A DNA stretch of 64,000 bases, from NCBI GenBank assembly GCA_905479495.1, contig CAJQMR010000021.1, forward strand, positions 62,001 through 126,000, written 5' to 3'. The notes below the pieces were generated by a model. It did not search any database. It was not told the origin of the DNA and saw nothing but the letters and a program-made list of their open reading frames with translations. Made by a program: the position numbers and the translations under genes. This document shows, one piece after another, positions 8,234-17,483 of the stretch (position 1 is its first letter; each line of letters starts with the position of its first letter). Origin of the DNA: an uncultured Anaerolineae bacterium. Its GTDB lineage: Bacteria > Chloroflexota > Anaerolineae > Promineifilales > Promineifilaceae.

Positions 8234-9679
8234 TTAATCCTTGATCAAGTTTAAATATCGTTGGGCGGCCTCTTGCCAGACGGCCGTTTCCTTTTCATCG
8301 GGTTCATAGCGCTGCCAGGGAGCCATGTTGGCTACTAGATTGCGACCTTCGGCGATGTCTTGCAGCTCGCCCAGGGCAATGAGCTGCACCAACGCGTTGC
8401 CAATCACCGTGGCTTCAATCGGCCCGGCAATGACCGGGCGGTTGGTGGCGTTGGCCGCCATCTGGTTCAGCAGTTCATTCTGAATGCCGCCGCCCACAAT
8501 ATGTACCACATCCACGGTCCGCTGGGAAACAACCAACAACTCCTCTAATGTATGCCGGTAGCCCAACGCCAGGCTCTCCAGCACGGTGCGGATGATGGCC
8601 CCCGGTGATTGCGGCGCAGCCTGCCCAGTGCGCGCACAGAAATCTTGCACCAGCTGAGGATGGTCACCTGGCGGCAAGAAGCTGGCGTCGTTGATGTTGA
8701 TGAGTGAGTGCAACGGCCGTTCGGCACGAGCCAGTTCCACCAGCTGCGCATAAGAATATGATTGGCCCTGCTGCTGCCATGTTTTGCGGCACTGCTGTAC
8801 GATCCACAGGCCCATCAAATTTTGCAGCAGGCGCACGGTGCCGTACACGCCGCCTTCGTTGGTGACGTTGGCCGCCAGGGCTGCTTCGCTGACGATGGGC
8901 TGGCGTGTTTCCAGGCCAAACAGGCTCCAGGTGCCGCTGCTAAGGTAGGCGTAATTCTCGGTTTGGGCGGGAACGGCCGCAACTGCGCTGGCCGTATCGT
9001 GGCCGCCCACAGCAAGCACGGGAATGTCCTGATACGTACCCAATCGGGTTCCGGCAGTGACGATGGGCGGCAAAATGTGGCGGGGGATGTTGAGCTTGCC
9101 CAACAGATCGTCGGCCCACTGGCGGGTTTGCACGTCCAGCATCTGGCTGGTGCTGGCGATGCTGTGTTCGGCTGCCTTTTCGCCGGTCAGCCAATAGCTG
9201 ATCAAATCCGGGGTGAACAGCAGCGTGTCGGCCAAGCTGAGCAAGGGGGAATCCTCTGTGACCAAACTCATGAGTTGGTAAAGTGTGTTGTAGCGGGCGA
9301 ACTGGATGCCGGTGGTGGTGAACACCTCGGGCCGGGGCACCTGGGCAAACACAGCGTCCATCATGCCTTCGGTGCGGTCGTCACGGTAACAAACGGGATT
9401 GCTCAGGAGACGGCCGTTTCCATCCAACAGTCCAAAATCCACCCCCCAGGTATCCACGCCAATGCCTGCCGGATGGTACTGCTTGCCTTTGCCAATGCCG
9501 GTCTGAATTTCGGCCCACAGTCGTAAAATATCCCAGTACAAGGTGCCGTGCACGGTAACCGGGCCATTGGGAAAGCGGTGCAGCTCTTCCAGCTCTAGCT
9601 GACGGCCGTCGAAATGCACAGCCATCACCCGGCCCGATTCGGCCCCTAAATCAACCGCCAGAACGGTTTTTTGCGCCAT
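8234..9679 (-). CDS. rhaB: Rhamnulokinase-type FGGY sugar kinase
   Basis: ATP-dependent ketose kinase of 481 residues, FGGY family. The N-terminus AVDLGAESGRVMAV and the segments GVDTWGVDFGLLD, CYRDDRT and HIVGGGIQNELLNQMAAN are characteristic of rhamnulokinase, which makes L-rhamnulose-1-phosphate. The ATP-binding region is complete and the length is normal. The neighbouring isomerase is of the FucI type and no RhaA is present in the window, so this kinase may act on L-fuculose, or the operon may serve both 6-deoxyhexoses; that is an inference. It lies between two class II aldolase genes with gaps of 9 and 15 bp. Confidence 0.88.
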   Translation of the reverse strand: MAQKTVLAVDLGAESGRVMAVHFDGRQLELEELHRFPNGPVTVHGTLYWDILRLWAEIQTGIGKGKQYHPAGIGVDTWGVDFGLLDGNGRLLSNPVCYRDDRTEGMMDAVFAQVPRPEVFTTTGIQFARYNTLYQLMSLVTEDSPLLSLADTLLFTPDLISYWLTGEKAAEHSIASTSQMLDVQTRQWADDLLGKLNIPRHILPPIVTAGTRLGTYQDIPVLAVGGHDTASAVAAVPAQTENYAYLSSGTWSLFGLETRQPIVSEAALAANVTNEGGVYGTVRLLQNLMGLWIVQQCRKTWQQQGQSYSYAQLVELARAERPLHSLININDASFLPPGDHPQLVQDFCARTGQAAPQSPGAIIRTVLESLALGYRHTLEELLVVSQRTVDVVHIVGGGIQNELLNQMAANATNRPVIAGPIEATVIGNALVQLIALGELQDIAEGRNLVANMAPWQRYEPDEKETAVWQEAAQRYLNLIKD

Positions 9680-9694
9680 CTTGCTCCCCCGTCT

Positions 9695-10306
9695 TTACCA
9701 GGCGGCGTAGGAGTCCGCCTGCTTGCGAAACTCGATGTGCTCGCCGCCTAACGTTTCTAGCATGTACAAAATCTTGCAGCCCATCTCAAAAGCCGAGGTC
9801 CATTGCAGTGCTTCATCCAACGTCTGGCCAATGGAAAAGACGCCGTGGCCGCGCATCATGATCAGCTTGTAGCGGCGCAGTTCTTCGGAGATGATTTTGG
9901 CCATTTCCGGCGATCCCGATGACAGCTCGGCAGCCACCACCGGCACGCGGTGCAGCAGATAGGAACATTCATTGTCTACCGGAATAATTTCGTCACGGGT
10001 GAGGCTGAGGGCAACGGCCGTTGGCGGATGGCAGTGCACAATGGCCAAAGCGTTGGTCTTCTGGTAAATGGCCCGATGCACGATCAGCTCACTGCTGGCG
10101 CGAGTCACGCCGCTGTCTTCACCATGAAGCGTGGTGGAGACAAAATCAGACGGCTTCAGCCGCCCCAACTGCGCCCCGCGCCGCTTGATGATGATTTTGT
10201 TGCCCACGCGCACGCTCAGGTTGCCGCCGTGGGTGCTGGTCATACCGCCGACGTAAATATCACGGCCCACATCCCGAAATTCTTCATACAATCGTTCGTC
10301 TAACAT
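9695..10306 (-). CDS. fucA: L-fuculose-phosphate aldolase-like class II aldolase
   Basis: A single-domain class II aldolase of 203 residues, close to the length of E. coli FucA. It has HGGNLS near residue 27, ASSE with E73, zinc ligands HCHPP (H91, H93) and RGHG (H154). The expected reaction is the retro-aldol cleavage of L-fuculose-1-phosphate (or rhamnulose-1-phosphate) to dihydroxyacetone phosphate and L-lactaldehyde. With FucI, FucU and the FGGY kinase it gives a complete route to the C3 products. The gene symbol is given by context; the exact sugar phosphate cannot be read from the sequence. Confidence 0.75.
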   Translation of the reverse strand: MLDERLYEEFRDVGRDIYVGGMTSTHGGNLSVRVGNKIIIKRRGAQLGRLKPSDFVSTTLHGEDSGVTRASSELIVHRAIYQKTNALAIVHCHPPTAVALSLTRDEIIPVDNECSYLLHRVPVVAAELSSGSPEMAKIISEELRRYKLIMMRGHGVFSIGQTLDEALQWTSAFEMGCKILYMLETLGGEHIEFRKQADSYAAW

Positions 10307-10324
10307 TGGTTACCTTCTTTTTAA

Positions 10325-10388
10325 TAGGACGCTGATAAACGCAGATGAACGCTGATTTTTCTTCTTAATCTGTGTAAATCTGTGTCCC
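10325..10388. repeat. Interspersed repeat of the GATAAACGCAG family
   Basis: GACGCTGATAAACGCAGATG is followed by GAACGCTGATTTTT and by AATCTGTGTAAATCTGTGTC, giving imperfect inverted symmetry. It lies in the 103-bp gap between the AOR gene and the aldolase gene, inside the operon, and resembles 6624-6700. Confidence 0.65.
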
Positions 10389-10409
10389 GTTTGCGAACTT
10401 TTTAGCCAG

Positions 10410-12206
10410 TTAAACAGCAGGTGCCAAGGCGAATTCGGCCAGACTCAGCTCTTCTAATTTTTCTGGGGTAGGCACGCCATTTTCGTCCCAGCCACGGAAT
10501 TCATAATATTCTTTGAGCATGGGGGCCAGCTTCACGGTGAATCCGGCGCTGGGGCCTGCGGCTACCGGCTCGTTGAGCAGGCGGTCGGGCAGGGTGTCAT
10601 CGGCCATGGTGAAGCCTTCGCGCAGGTTGTACAGACGCTCCAAATTCCAGACGCGTTCCCCCACCTGGCTGAGGTCCTGAGCGGTAAACGGCCGTCCCGA
10701 CAGCGACGTTAACAAACGGGCAAAATGCTCTTCAGTGGCCGCCATATTGGTGAATTTACACAGCACCAGGCTGTCTACCACAGCGGATGTGTCTTGATGG
10801 ACCGAAACGATGCCTGCTTTGCCCTGGGTGGCAAAACGGTCTACCAGACGGGGCAGCGCCAGCACTTCGGGACCTAACATATTGCCGCGCATGTGGCAGC
10901 CGCCCCGGTTGGACGTGGCGTAAAGCAATCCCTGGCCCTGCATCCCACGCGGATCGTAGGCGGGCAGTTCCAGCTTTTTGGCGCTCATCGACAGCTCCGG
11001 CACGCCGTATTTTTCCGCCAGCCGGTAGCTGCCGTCGGCCAGCTCGGCACCCACGCCGCGCCGATAAGCCATGTCACGAATCGTGTCGTGCAGCAGGTCA
11101 GCTCGGCCAAAGCGCAAATCGGCATCCAGCAAGCCACGTTCAGTCAGTTCCATGGCGCAGCCAATCGTATTGCCGGTAGAAATGGTGTCCAGGCCCAAAT
11201 CGTTACACAGGTAGTTGGCCTCGGCAATCAGTTCCAAATCATCGATGCCGCACTGCGCGCCAAAAGCCCAGGTCGATTCGTATTCTGGCCCTTCGCCTTC
11301 CATGTTTTCCGTTTTGGTGACGCGGGTGCAGGCGATGGGGCAAGCCCAACAGGCTTGCTTTTTCACCAGAATGGTTTGGGTCATGCGTTCGCCGCTGATC
11401 GCTTCGGCATTTTCAAATTGCGACTGCTGGAAGTTTCGTGTAGGCAGTGCCCCAATTTCGTTGACAACGTTCATGACAACGGCCGTTCCAAACTGCGGCA
11501 GCGCTTTCGAGGTGAGGGGGCTTTGCTTGATGATCTTGCCCGTCTCGTACAGCATAAATTTGAACTGATCGGGATCAGAGGCTTTGTTCTTTTCCGTGCC
11601 CACCGTGACGATGGCCTTCAGATTTTTGCTGCCCATCACCGCGCCCACGCCGCCGCGCGCCAGTGAACGGTGGCCATCGTTCATGATGGCGGCCATGAGT
11701 GATAAATTTTCACCTGCCGGGCCAATGCACAACACGTTGCGCTTGTTGTTGTTCTGGTCTAAGGCTGCCGTGGTTTGCAGAACGGTTTTTCCCCAGAGGT
11801 GGTTGGCGTCTCGGATGGCGACCCCGTCCGGCGTGATTTCGATCAGGCTGGGTTGGGCGGCTTTGCCCCGTACGATGAGGGCGTCGAAGCCGGTGCGCTT
11901 AAAGCGCATTCCCCACCAGCCGCCGCTGTTGGCGTCCAGGGCCGTGCCCGTGAGCGGACTTTTGGTCGTTACCGAAAAGCGGTTGCTGGTTTGGGCACCG
12001 CTGGCCGTGAGTGGGCCAGTGGCAAAAATCAGCACGTTTTCTGGTGAGAGTGGTTCCACTTCTGGTCCCACCAAATCCCACAGCAGGCGAATGCCCAGGC
12101 CGCGCCCGCCCAGGAATAGTCGGGCCATTTCCATATCCAGCGGCACGGTTTGAATCTCGCCGCTGCTGAGATTGATGTCTAATATTTTGCCTGTCCAACC
12201 TTCCAT
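10410..12206 (-). CDS. Aldehyde:ferredoxin oxidoreductase (tungsten/molybdopterin)
   Basis: Cytoplasmic enzyme of 598 residues oxidising aldehydes to carboxylic acids with ferredoxin as acceptor. The N-terminal domain has GGRGLGIRLLWD and PLTASG. The [4Fe-4S] cluster ligands are C286 and C289 (CWAC), C293, and C483 in DSLVLCKFT. The motif DLGLDTIS and RGGVGAVMGSKNLKA, which contact the bis-pterin cofactor in characterised AORs, are present. Length equals that of the Pyrococcus enzymes. It follows a MoaD-like gene by 44 bp inside a fucose/rhamnose operon, which suggests that it oxidises lactaldehyde to lactate in place of FucO or AldA; this role is an inference. Confidence 0.92.
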   Translation of the reverse strand: MEGWTGKILDINLSSGEIQTVPLDMEMARLFLGGRGLGIRLLWDLVGPEVEPLSPENVLIFATGPLTASGAQTSNRFSVTTKSPLTGTALDANSGGWWGMRFKRTGFDALIVRGKAAQPSLIEITPDGVAIRDANHLWGKTVLQTTAALDQNNNKRNVLCIGPAGENLSLMAAIMNDGHRSLARGGVGAVMGSKNLKAIVTVGTEKNKASDPDQFKFMLYETGKIIKQSPLTSKALPQFGTAVVMNVVNEIGALPTRNFQQSQFENAEAISGERMTQTILVKKQACWACPIACTRVTKTENMEGEGPEYESTWAFGAQCGIDDLELIAEANYLCNDLGLDTISTGNTIGCAMELTERGLLDADLRFGRADLLHDTIRDMAYRRGVGAELADGSYRLAEKYGVPELSMSAKKLELPAYDPRGMQGQGLLYATSNRGGCHMRGNMLGPEVLALPRLVDRFATQGKAGIVSVHQDTSAVVDSLVLCKFTNMAATEEHFARLLTSLSGRPFTAQDLSQVGERVWNLERLYNLREGFTMADDTLPDRLLNEPVAAGPSAGFTVKLAPMLKEYYEFRGWDENGVPTPEKLEELSLAEFALAPAV

Positions 12207-12250
12207 GAGGTCGCTCCTTCAAAACTGTATTGTGGGTATTGTTCTGGCTG

Positions 12251-12517
12251 TTAGCCTCCGGCAATGGGGGGGAAGATAGCGATTTGGTCGGTGGGGGAAA
12301 CGGCCGTTTCCAAGCCATCAGCCAGTTCAATGGCATGGCCGTTTATCATGATTCGTACGTATGGCTGCAATTCATTGCCATCAAAAAGGGCAGTTTTCAG
12401 CTGCGGTTGTTTGGCCATGAGGGCAGCAAGCAGCGCACGGACCGTTTCTCCCTGAAATTCCAGCACGGTAGTGCCAGACTCAGGGCGCAAATCGCCAAAT
12501 AGTTTGATGGTCGCCAC
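12251..12517 (-). CDS. MoaD/ThiS-family ubiquitin-like sulfur carrier
   Basis: A protein of 88 residues with a beta-grasp pattern ending in the diagnostic PPIAGG, the C-terminal Gly-Gly that is adenylated and thiocarboxylated. The segments FGDLRPESG and VRIMINGHAIEL fit MoaD. MoaD is the small subunit of molybdopterin synthase; AOR genes are often accompanied by a dedicated copy. It lies 12 bp after fucU and 44 bp before the AOR gene, so a role in supplying pterin dithiolene sulfur for the AOR tungsten or molybdenum cofactor is likely. Confidence 0.85.
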   Translation of the reverse strand: MATIKLFGDLRPESGTTVLEFQGETVRALLAALMAKQPQLKTALFDGNELQPYVRIMINGHAIELADGLETAVSPTDQIAIFPPIAGG

Positions 12518-12529
12518 TGGTGAAAATCC

Positions 12530-12955
12530 TTAACAAACACCCTTTTTCAGGATGATGTTGCCGTACTTGCGCGTCTCTCCAGTCAATACCACGGCAAAAG
12601 CGTCTTGGGCTCGTTCGTAAAAGGCAAAGCGCTCGATGAAGGTGATGGGGGGAACGGCCGTAACATGTTTGCTCATTGCTGCCTTGTAATCAGCTTCCAC
12701 TGCCGGGTCTGGCTGGTCGCCAGGCACGCAGGCCATCATCACCACCGGATCGTCCACATATTCGTCCAGGGCAAACAAGGGCATGATGGCGTCGAGTAAA
12801 TCGGCAATCTTCAAGCCATCTGCCCGAATGACAAACTCATTCACGCTGTGGCCGGGAAAATGGGCATCGGCCAGCACAATTTCATCGCCGTGCCCCATCT
12901 GGTAGAGTGCAGCCAGTAACTCAGGGCTAAATAAGGGGGAAATTCCCTTTAGCAT
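12530..12955 (-). CDS. fucU: L-fucose mutarotase
   Basis: RbsD/FucU family, 141 residues, interconverting alpha- and beta-anomers of L-fucose. The N-terminal signature is clear: MLKGISPLFSPELLAAL, then MGHGDEIVLADAHFPGHS with the His and Asp of the active site; the C-terminus RKYGNIILKKGV matches the family. Length is normal for FucU. It lies 113 bp after fucI, with a hairpin repeat in between, and 12 bp before the MoaD-like gene. Together with FucI this makes L-fucose a likely substrate of the operon. Confidence 0.92.
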   Translation of the reverse strand: MLKGISPLFSPELLAALYQMGHGDEIVLADAHFPGHSVNEFVIRADGLKIADLLDAIMPLFALDEYVDDPVVMMACVPGDQPDPAVEADYKAAMSKHVTAVPPITFIERFAFYERAQDAFAVVLTGETRKYGNIILKKGVC

Positions 12956-12984
12956 AACTCACCTCTAGAAACTGAAATTATTTT

Positions 12985-13061
12985 GACGCAAAGAACGCAA
13001 AGGTTTAGAAGGTGCAAAGGGTAAAATTTGCCCACCCTTTGCACCTTTGCGCCTTTGCGTC
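12985..13061. repeat. Inverted repeat of the CGCAAAG family
   Basis: The outer arms GACGCAAAGAACGCAAAGG and CCTTTGCGCCTTTGCGTC flank inner arms GGTGCAAAGGGT (13011-13022) and ACCCTTTGCACC (13034-13045). It lies between fucI and fucU and may stabilise or split the operon transcript. The same unit type appears in frame inside menD and menF. Confidence 0.75.
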
Positions 13062-13068
13062 AAGGTTT

Positions 13069-14865
13069 TTATCCGTACAGCGGCCCAAAATTAGCACAGG
13101 CGCGGAAATCAGCACCTTGTGGTTCCAGCGCGCCAAAAGCAGCCCAGGCGTGGGGCCGGAACACCTCAGTCTCGGGCACATTGTGCATGTAAACCGGAAT
13201 GCGCAGCATCGAAGCCAAACTGATCAGGTCAGCGCCAATGTGGCCGTAGGAAATGGCACCGTGGTTGGCCCCCCAATTGCTCATTACTGTATACACATCG
13301 CGGAACGGCCCGGTGCCATCGGTACGGGGCACAAACCAGGTGGTCGGCCAGGTGGGGTTGGTGCGCTCGTCCAGCACTTCATGCACCTCATCAGGCAAAT
13401 CCACGCTCCAGCCTTCGGCGATTTGCAGCGCCGGGCCTAAGCCCTTCACCAGATTGAGACGGCACATCGTCATGGGCATGCCGCCGCGCGTACGGAATTT
13501 GGTAGACCAGCCGCCACCCCGGAAGTATTCGGTCATCCCGGTGTGCCAGGTCGTGGCATCCAGGCATGCTTTGGCATCTTCTGGGGTGATTTCCCACCAC
13601 GGTTTCATGACTGGCTGGCCATCTTTTTCTTGCGCGCCAGTGCCATCCAGCGCTGCTGGGCCAGAATTGATAAGGTGCAAGATGCCGCCTGCGGCCGTTC
13701 CTTCCAATTCGTAGCCAGTGACGCGCTTCACTGCATCCGGGCTCCAATAGGTACGCACGTCGGCAAAAATTTGGGCGGTGCCCGTGAGCAAGTGGCCCAG
13801 CAACATGCTCACGCCGTTGAGCGCATCATTTTCGGTGGCTACCATGAATGGTTGGCGGATGCCATTCCAGTCGAAGGAAGTGGTTAAAATTGCTTCCATG
13901 AAGTCACCGTTGGGATAGTGGTCGGTCCATTGGCGCTGCCCCTGGAATCCGCCAGCGATGGCGTTGTGCCCGTTCGCTTCTTCGGCAAAACCCAGCTCTA
14001 CCAGCCGAGAATTACCAATCAGCAAATCGCGGGCGATGAGGGCCATTTTGACGGAGACTTCCCAGTCGCTGTCTTGCTGTTCTCGGGTGCGCTGCTGCTC
14101 TGGCGTGTTGTAATCTTTGCCTTCTTGGCAGTTGGCTTTGGTCCAGGCCAGGGCTTTTTCATACTCGTCTGGGTCGTAGATGTTTTGCTCCATGCGGCGG
14201 GTAAATTCGGTCATGTCGATGGTTTCTACGCGCATCCCCAGGTACTCTTCAAAGAAGGGTTGATCGACGATGGAACCGGCAATGCCCATAGAGACGCCGC
14301 CCATTGCCAGGTAGGATTGGCCACGCATGGTGGCTACGGCCAAGCCTGCCCGGGCAAAGCGTAGCAGTTTTTCCTGTACATCATCGGGAATGGTGGTGTC
14401 ACCAACGTCTTGGACGTCACGGCCGTATATGCTGAACGCTGGCAGTCCCTTTTGGGCATGGGCGGCCATGACGGCAGCCAGATAAACTGCGCCGGGCCGC
14501 TCCGTGCCGTTGAACCCCCAGACCGCTTTGGGAATGAGTGGATCCATGTCCATCGTTTCTGAGCCATAGCACCAGGCGGGGGTGACGGTAATGGAGACGC
14601 CGACACCTTCACGGGCAAATTTTACGGCCGTTTGTGCCGCTTCAGCCACGCCGCCAATGCAGCTGTCAGCCACCACACATTCAACGGGCAGGCCGTTGGC
14701 ATGGCGCAGATTTTTGCTGAGGAATTGGGCCACGTTGTTGGCCATTCCCATGGTGATTTCTTCTAAAGATTCGCGCACGCCGCGGCGACGGCCGTCAATG
14801 GTTGGCCGGATACCAATTTTAGGTGGCGTGCCGATTAATCTGTTTTTTGGTTTATTCAGCTTCAT
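13069..14865 (-). CDS. fucI: L-fucose isomerase
   Basis: Manganese-dependent aldose-ketose isomerase of 598 residues converting L-fucose to L-fuculose (some also act on D-arabinose). Family landmarks are KIGIRPTIDGRRRGVRESLE at residues 16-35, CVVADSCIGGVAEAA, TPAWCYGSETMDMDP, and FNGTERPGAVYLAA. Length compares with 591 for E. coli FucI. Start is ATG 14865, 41 bp after the permease stop codon. It is the first catabolic gene after the ABC importer in a continuous leftward series. Confidence 0.95.
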   Translation of the reverse strand: MKLNKPKNRLIGTPPKIGIRPTIDGRRRGVRESLEEITMGMANNVAQFLSKNLRHANGLPVECVVADSCIGGVAEAAQTAVKFAREGVGVSITVTPAWCYGSETMDMDPLIPKAVWGFNGTERPGAVYLAAVMAAHAQKGLPAFSIYGRDVQDVGDTTIPDDVQEKLLRFARAGLAVATMRGQSYLAMGGVSMGIAGSIVDQPFFEEYLGMRVETIDMTEFTRRMEQNIYDPDEYEKALAWTKANCQEGKDYNTPEQQRTREQQDSDWEVSVKMALIARDLLIGNSRLVELGFAEEANGHNAIAGGFQGQRQWTDHYPNGDFMEAILTTSFDWNGIRQPFMVATENDALNGVSMLLGHLLTGTAQIFADVRTYWSPDAVKRVTGYELEGTAAGGILHLINSGPAALDGTGAQEKDGQPVMKPWWEITPEDAKACLDATTWHTGMTEYFRGGGWSTKFRTRGGMPMTMCRLNLVKGLGPALQIAEGWSVDLPDEVHEVLDERTNPTWPTTWFVPRTDGTGPFRDVYTVMSNWGANHGAISYGHIGADLISLASMLRIPVYMHNVPETEVFRPHAWAAFGALEPQGADFRACANFGPLYG

Positions 14866-14906
14866 TTAAAACAGGCTCCTTTTGTTTGATTAGAAACAAG
14901 CGGGAA

Positions 14907-15872
14907 TTAACTTTGGCGGCGGCGCAGCATGTCGGCATAGACGGCGAGGATCAAAATGCCGCCAGTGACCACAATTTGCCATTCCTGGGGCACTGACAAA
15001 ATGCGTAAACCGTTGGTTAATACGCTGATGATAAACGCGCCGATGACGGTGCCGAGAATGGTGCCTTCACCACCACTAAGAGAGGTGCCGCCAATCACAA
15101 CAGCGGCAATGGCATCAAGTTCATAACCGGCACCCAGGGCAGGTTGGGCTGAGTTTAGCCGGGCGGCAATCAAAACCCCGGCCAGACCGGAGTAGAGACC
15201 AGCCAACGCGTAAACGGCCGTTTTCCATTTGTCGGTATTGACGCCAGAGAGCCTTGTGGCTTCTTCATTGCTGCCCAGGGCAAAGGTGTAGCGCCCCAAA
15301 ATTGTTTTGTTCAAAATGATATGGGCCACAATGGCTGCGCCAAAGAAGATCAAAACTGCATAGGGGATACCGGCAATATCGCCCATGGCAATCTGGCCAA
15401 AGGCGGGCGTATCGCTAAAATAGATTGGTTTGAGGCCAGAAATGACCAGGGCCAGACCTTTGGCCACGTACAACATCCCTAGTGTGGTAACAAAAGGTGG
15501 CACGCGCATTTTCGAGATTACAGTACCGTTCAGCCACCCGGCAAAACCACCTGTTAGCAAGCCCCCCAAGATACCCACAGGAATCGGTAGGCCCAGGTTG
15601 GTGATGAAGACGCCAGTCATTACGGCCGAAAGCGTCATCACAGTACCAACCGATAGATCGATACCGGCCGTAATGATGACGAAGGTGACGCCCAGGGCCA
15701 GCACGCCGTTAACGGCCGTTGCCAGCAAAATCCCCACGATGTTACTGAACTGAAAAAAGTTCGGTGATGCCAGGGAAAATACCACGAACATCACAATCAG
15801 CCCGGCAAAAGCCAAAATCTTTTGCGAGGCATTAGAATTAAACAGTGTTTTAAATTGATTTTTGAATTCCAT
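14907..15872 (-). CDS. Ribose-type sugar ABC transporter permease
   Basis: Inner-membrane permease of 321 residues, RbsC family (BPD_transp_2), with eight to ten hydrophobic segments. The segments TFVIITAGIDLSVGTVM and IAAVVIGGTSLSGGEGT are the two conserved loops that contact the ATPase. It lies 10 bp after the ATPase gene and, with the lipoprotein at 17534, forms a complete importer of the carbohydrate-2 (CUT2) class, which carries monosaccharides. Given the genes downstream the substrate is probably L-fucose or L-rhamnose; RhaSTPQ-type and fucose-type CUT2 importers are known. Confidence 0.9.
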   Translation of the reverse strand: MEFKNQFKTLFNSNASQKILAFAGLIVMFVVFSLASPNFFQFSNIVGILLATAVNGVLALGVTFVIITAGIDLSVGTVMTLSAVMTGVFITNLGLPIPVGILGGLLTGGFAGWLNGTVISKMRVPPFVTTLGMLYVAKGLALVISGLKPIYFSDTPAFGQIAMGDIAGIPYAVLIFFGAAIVAHIILNKTILGRYTFALGSNEEATRLSGVNTDKWKTAVYALAGLYSGLAGVLIAARLNSAQPALGAGYELDAIAAVVIGGTSLSGGEGTILGTVIGAFIISVLTNGLRILSVPQEWQIVVTGGILILAVYADMLRRRQS

Positions 15873-15882
15873 GGTTATATAC

Positions 15883-17427
15883 CTATGCTGCCACAGCAGA
15901 TGCTGCTGGAGAGTTGTCGTTTACAATTGCCTTGCGGGCCGTCGCTAATGTCATGATTTTTTCTTGTGTTGCTTCTTCAATAGGGAACTCGCCCGTGATG
16001 CGCCCTTCGCACATCACAACGATACGATGACTCATACGCAAAATTTCTGGCAGCTCTGAGGATATCATGATGATCGATTTACCCTGTTTCGCCAGATCGT
16101 TCAATAACCGGTAAATTTCGCTTTTGGCTCCGACATCAATGCCCCGGGTAGGCTCATCGAAAATCAGAATATCGGTATCAGCCGTTAGCCACTTACCAAT
16201 GACTACCTTTTGCTGATTTCCCCCAGAGAGGTTCTTTACTTTTTGTTCGGCGTTGGGCGTTTTGATGCCTAATTCGTCAATGTGGTGCTTTGCGGTGGCT
16301 CGCACAAGCGATTTATTGATCCAACCCAAAAAACCTAAAAATTTTCCCATCGCGGCCATGGCGACGTTTTCTTTAACTTCCATGCCCAAAGCCAGGCCGT
16401 AACGCTTGCGATCCTCAGACAAGTAGCCGATGCCGTTCCAAACAGCTTGCTGGGGGGAACGAATATGGGCTGCCTTACCCATCACGTAAATTTCCCCCGA
16501 GTCAATGGGATCGGCTCCGAATACGGCGCGGGCAACTTCGGTCCGGCCAGCTCCCATCAAACCAGCAAAACCTAAGATTTCCCCCTTCTTCAAAGTAAAG
16601 CTGACGTCTTGAAGAACTTTACCCCGATTCAGGTTTTTAACTTCCAGTACGAGGTCATTACTGGGGTCTTCAGGCAGTTCTGGTTTGGCTTCAAAGATTG
16701 TGCGACCTACCATCATGCTAATGATCTTGTCTGTGGCAACTTCGGCCGTTTGCACTGTGTCAATATAATGGCCATCTCGCATTACCGTAACACGGTCAGA
16801 GATTTGTTTGAGTTCTTCCAAACGATGGGAAATATAAATAATGCCCACCCCTTTTGCTCGCAAGTCCCGAATAAATTCAAACAGGTCTTCGATTTCAGTT
16901 TCAGTTAAAGCGGCCGTTGGCTCATCCATAATGAGTACTTCGGAGCTGTAAGACAGGGCCTTGGCAATTTCAACCATTTGCTGCTTGGCAATTGTTAAAT
17001 TGGAAACGCGGGTTTGGGGGTCTAACTTTAAGTGCATTGTCGCGAATAATTCGGCCGTTTGTTTGTTAAGTGTTGCCTCATCAAGGAAGAGGTTCATGCT
17101 GCGGCGCGGTTCTCTTCCAATGAAAATGTTCTGTGCTAACGTCAAATGGGGCATCAGGTTAAGTTCCTGATGAATAATGCTGATGCCTAAATCTTGAGCG
17201 GCACGTGGAGAAGGAACGTCCACTTCTTTGCCCTTGAACAAAATGCGGCCAGCGTCCTTGGCATAGATGCCAGATAAGACTTTCATCAAGGTCGATTTAC
17301 CGGCTCCATTTTCGCCCACCAGGGCGTGAACTTCACCTGCGCGTAATTCAAAACGACACTGGTCTAATGCTTTAACGCCGGGGAAGCTTTTATCAATCCC
17401 TTCCATGGAGACGAGGATGTTATCCAT
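15883..17427 (-). CDS. Ribose-type sugar ABC transporter ATP-binding protein
   Basis: Tandem ATPase of 514 residues (RbsA/CUT2 type) energising the sugar permease. The N-terminal half has Walker A GENGAGKST and Walker B LIMDEPTAALTE; the C-terminal half has a degenerate Walker A (GLMGAGRTE) as is typical of the family, a full signature LSGGNQQKV and FDEPTRGIDVG. The start is ATG 17427 (MDNILVSMEGI), preceded by a purine-rich GAGAGAAAAC; a TTG 30 bp upstream is less likely. No exact ACGGCCGT occurs in this gene, although one-mismatch copies do. Confidence 0.93.
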   Translation of the reverse strand: MDNILVSMEGIDKSFPGVKALDQCRFELRAGEVHALVGENGAGKSTLMKVLSGIYAKDAGRILFKGKEVDVPSPRAAQDLGISIIHQELNLMPHLTLAQNIFIGREPRRSMNLFLDEATLNKQTAELFATMHLKLDPQTRVSNLTIAKQQMVEIAKALSYSSEVLIMDEPTAALTETEIEDLFEFIRDLRAKGVGIIYISHRLEELKQISDRVTVMRDGHYIDTVQTAEVATDKIISMMVGRTIFEAKPELPEDPSNDLVLEVKNLNRGKVLQDVSFTLKKGEILGFAGLMGAGRTEVARAVFGADPIDSGEIYVMGKAAHIRSPQQAVWNGIGYLSEDRKRYGLALGMEVKENVAMAAMGKFLGFLGWINKSLVRATAKHHIDELGIKTPNAEQKVKNLSGGNQQKVVIGKWLTADTDILIFDEPTRGIDVGAKSEIYRLLNDLAKQGKSIIMISSELPEILRMSHRIVVMCEGRITGEFPIEEATQEKIMTLATARKAIVNDNSPAASAVAA

Positions 17428-17483
17428 GTTTTCTCTCTTCTCTCCACAGTATGGCAATACCGTGGCTTCTCGAATACTAATTC

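Noticed and set aside
10893..11666. Plus-strand open frame of 257 codons across the AOR gene
   Set aside because: Antisense to cluster-binding motifs; no domain pattern.
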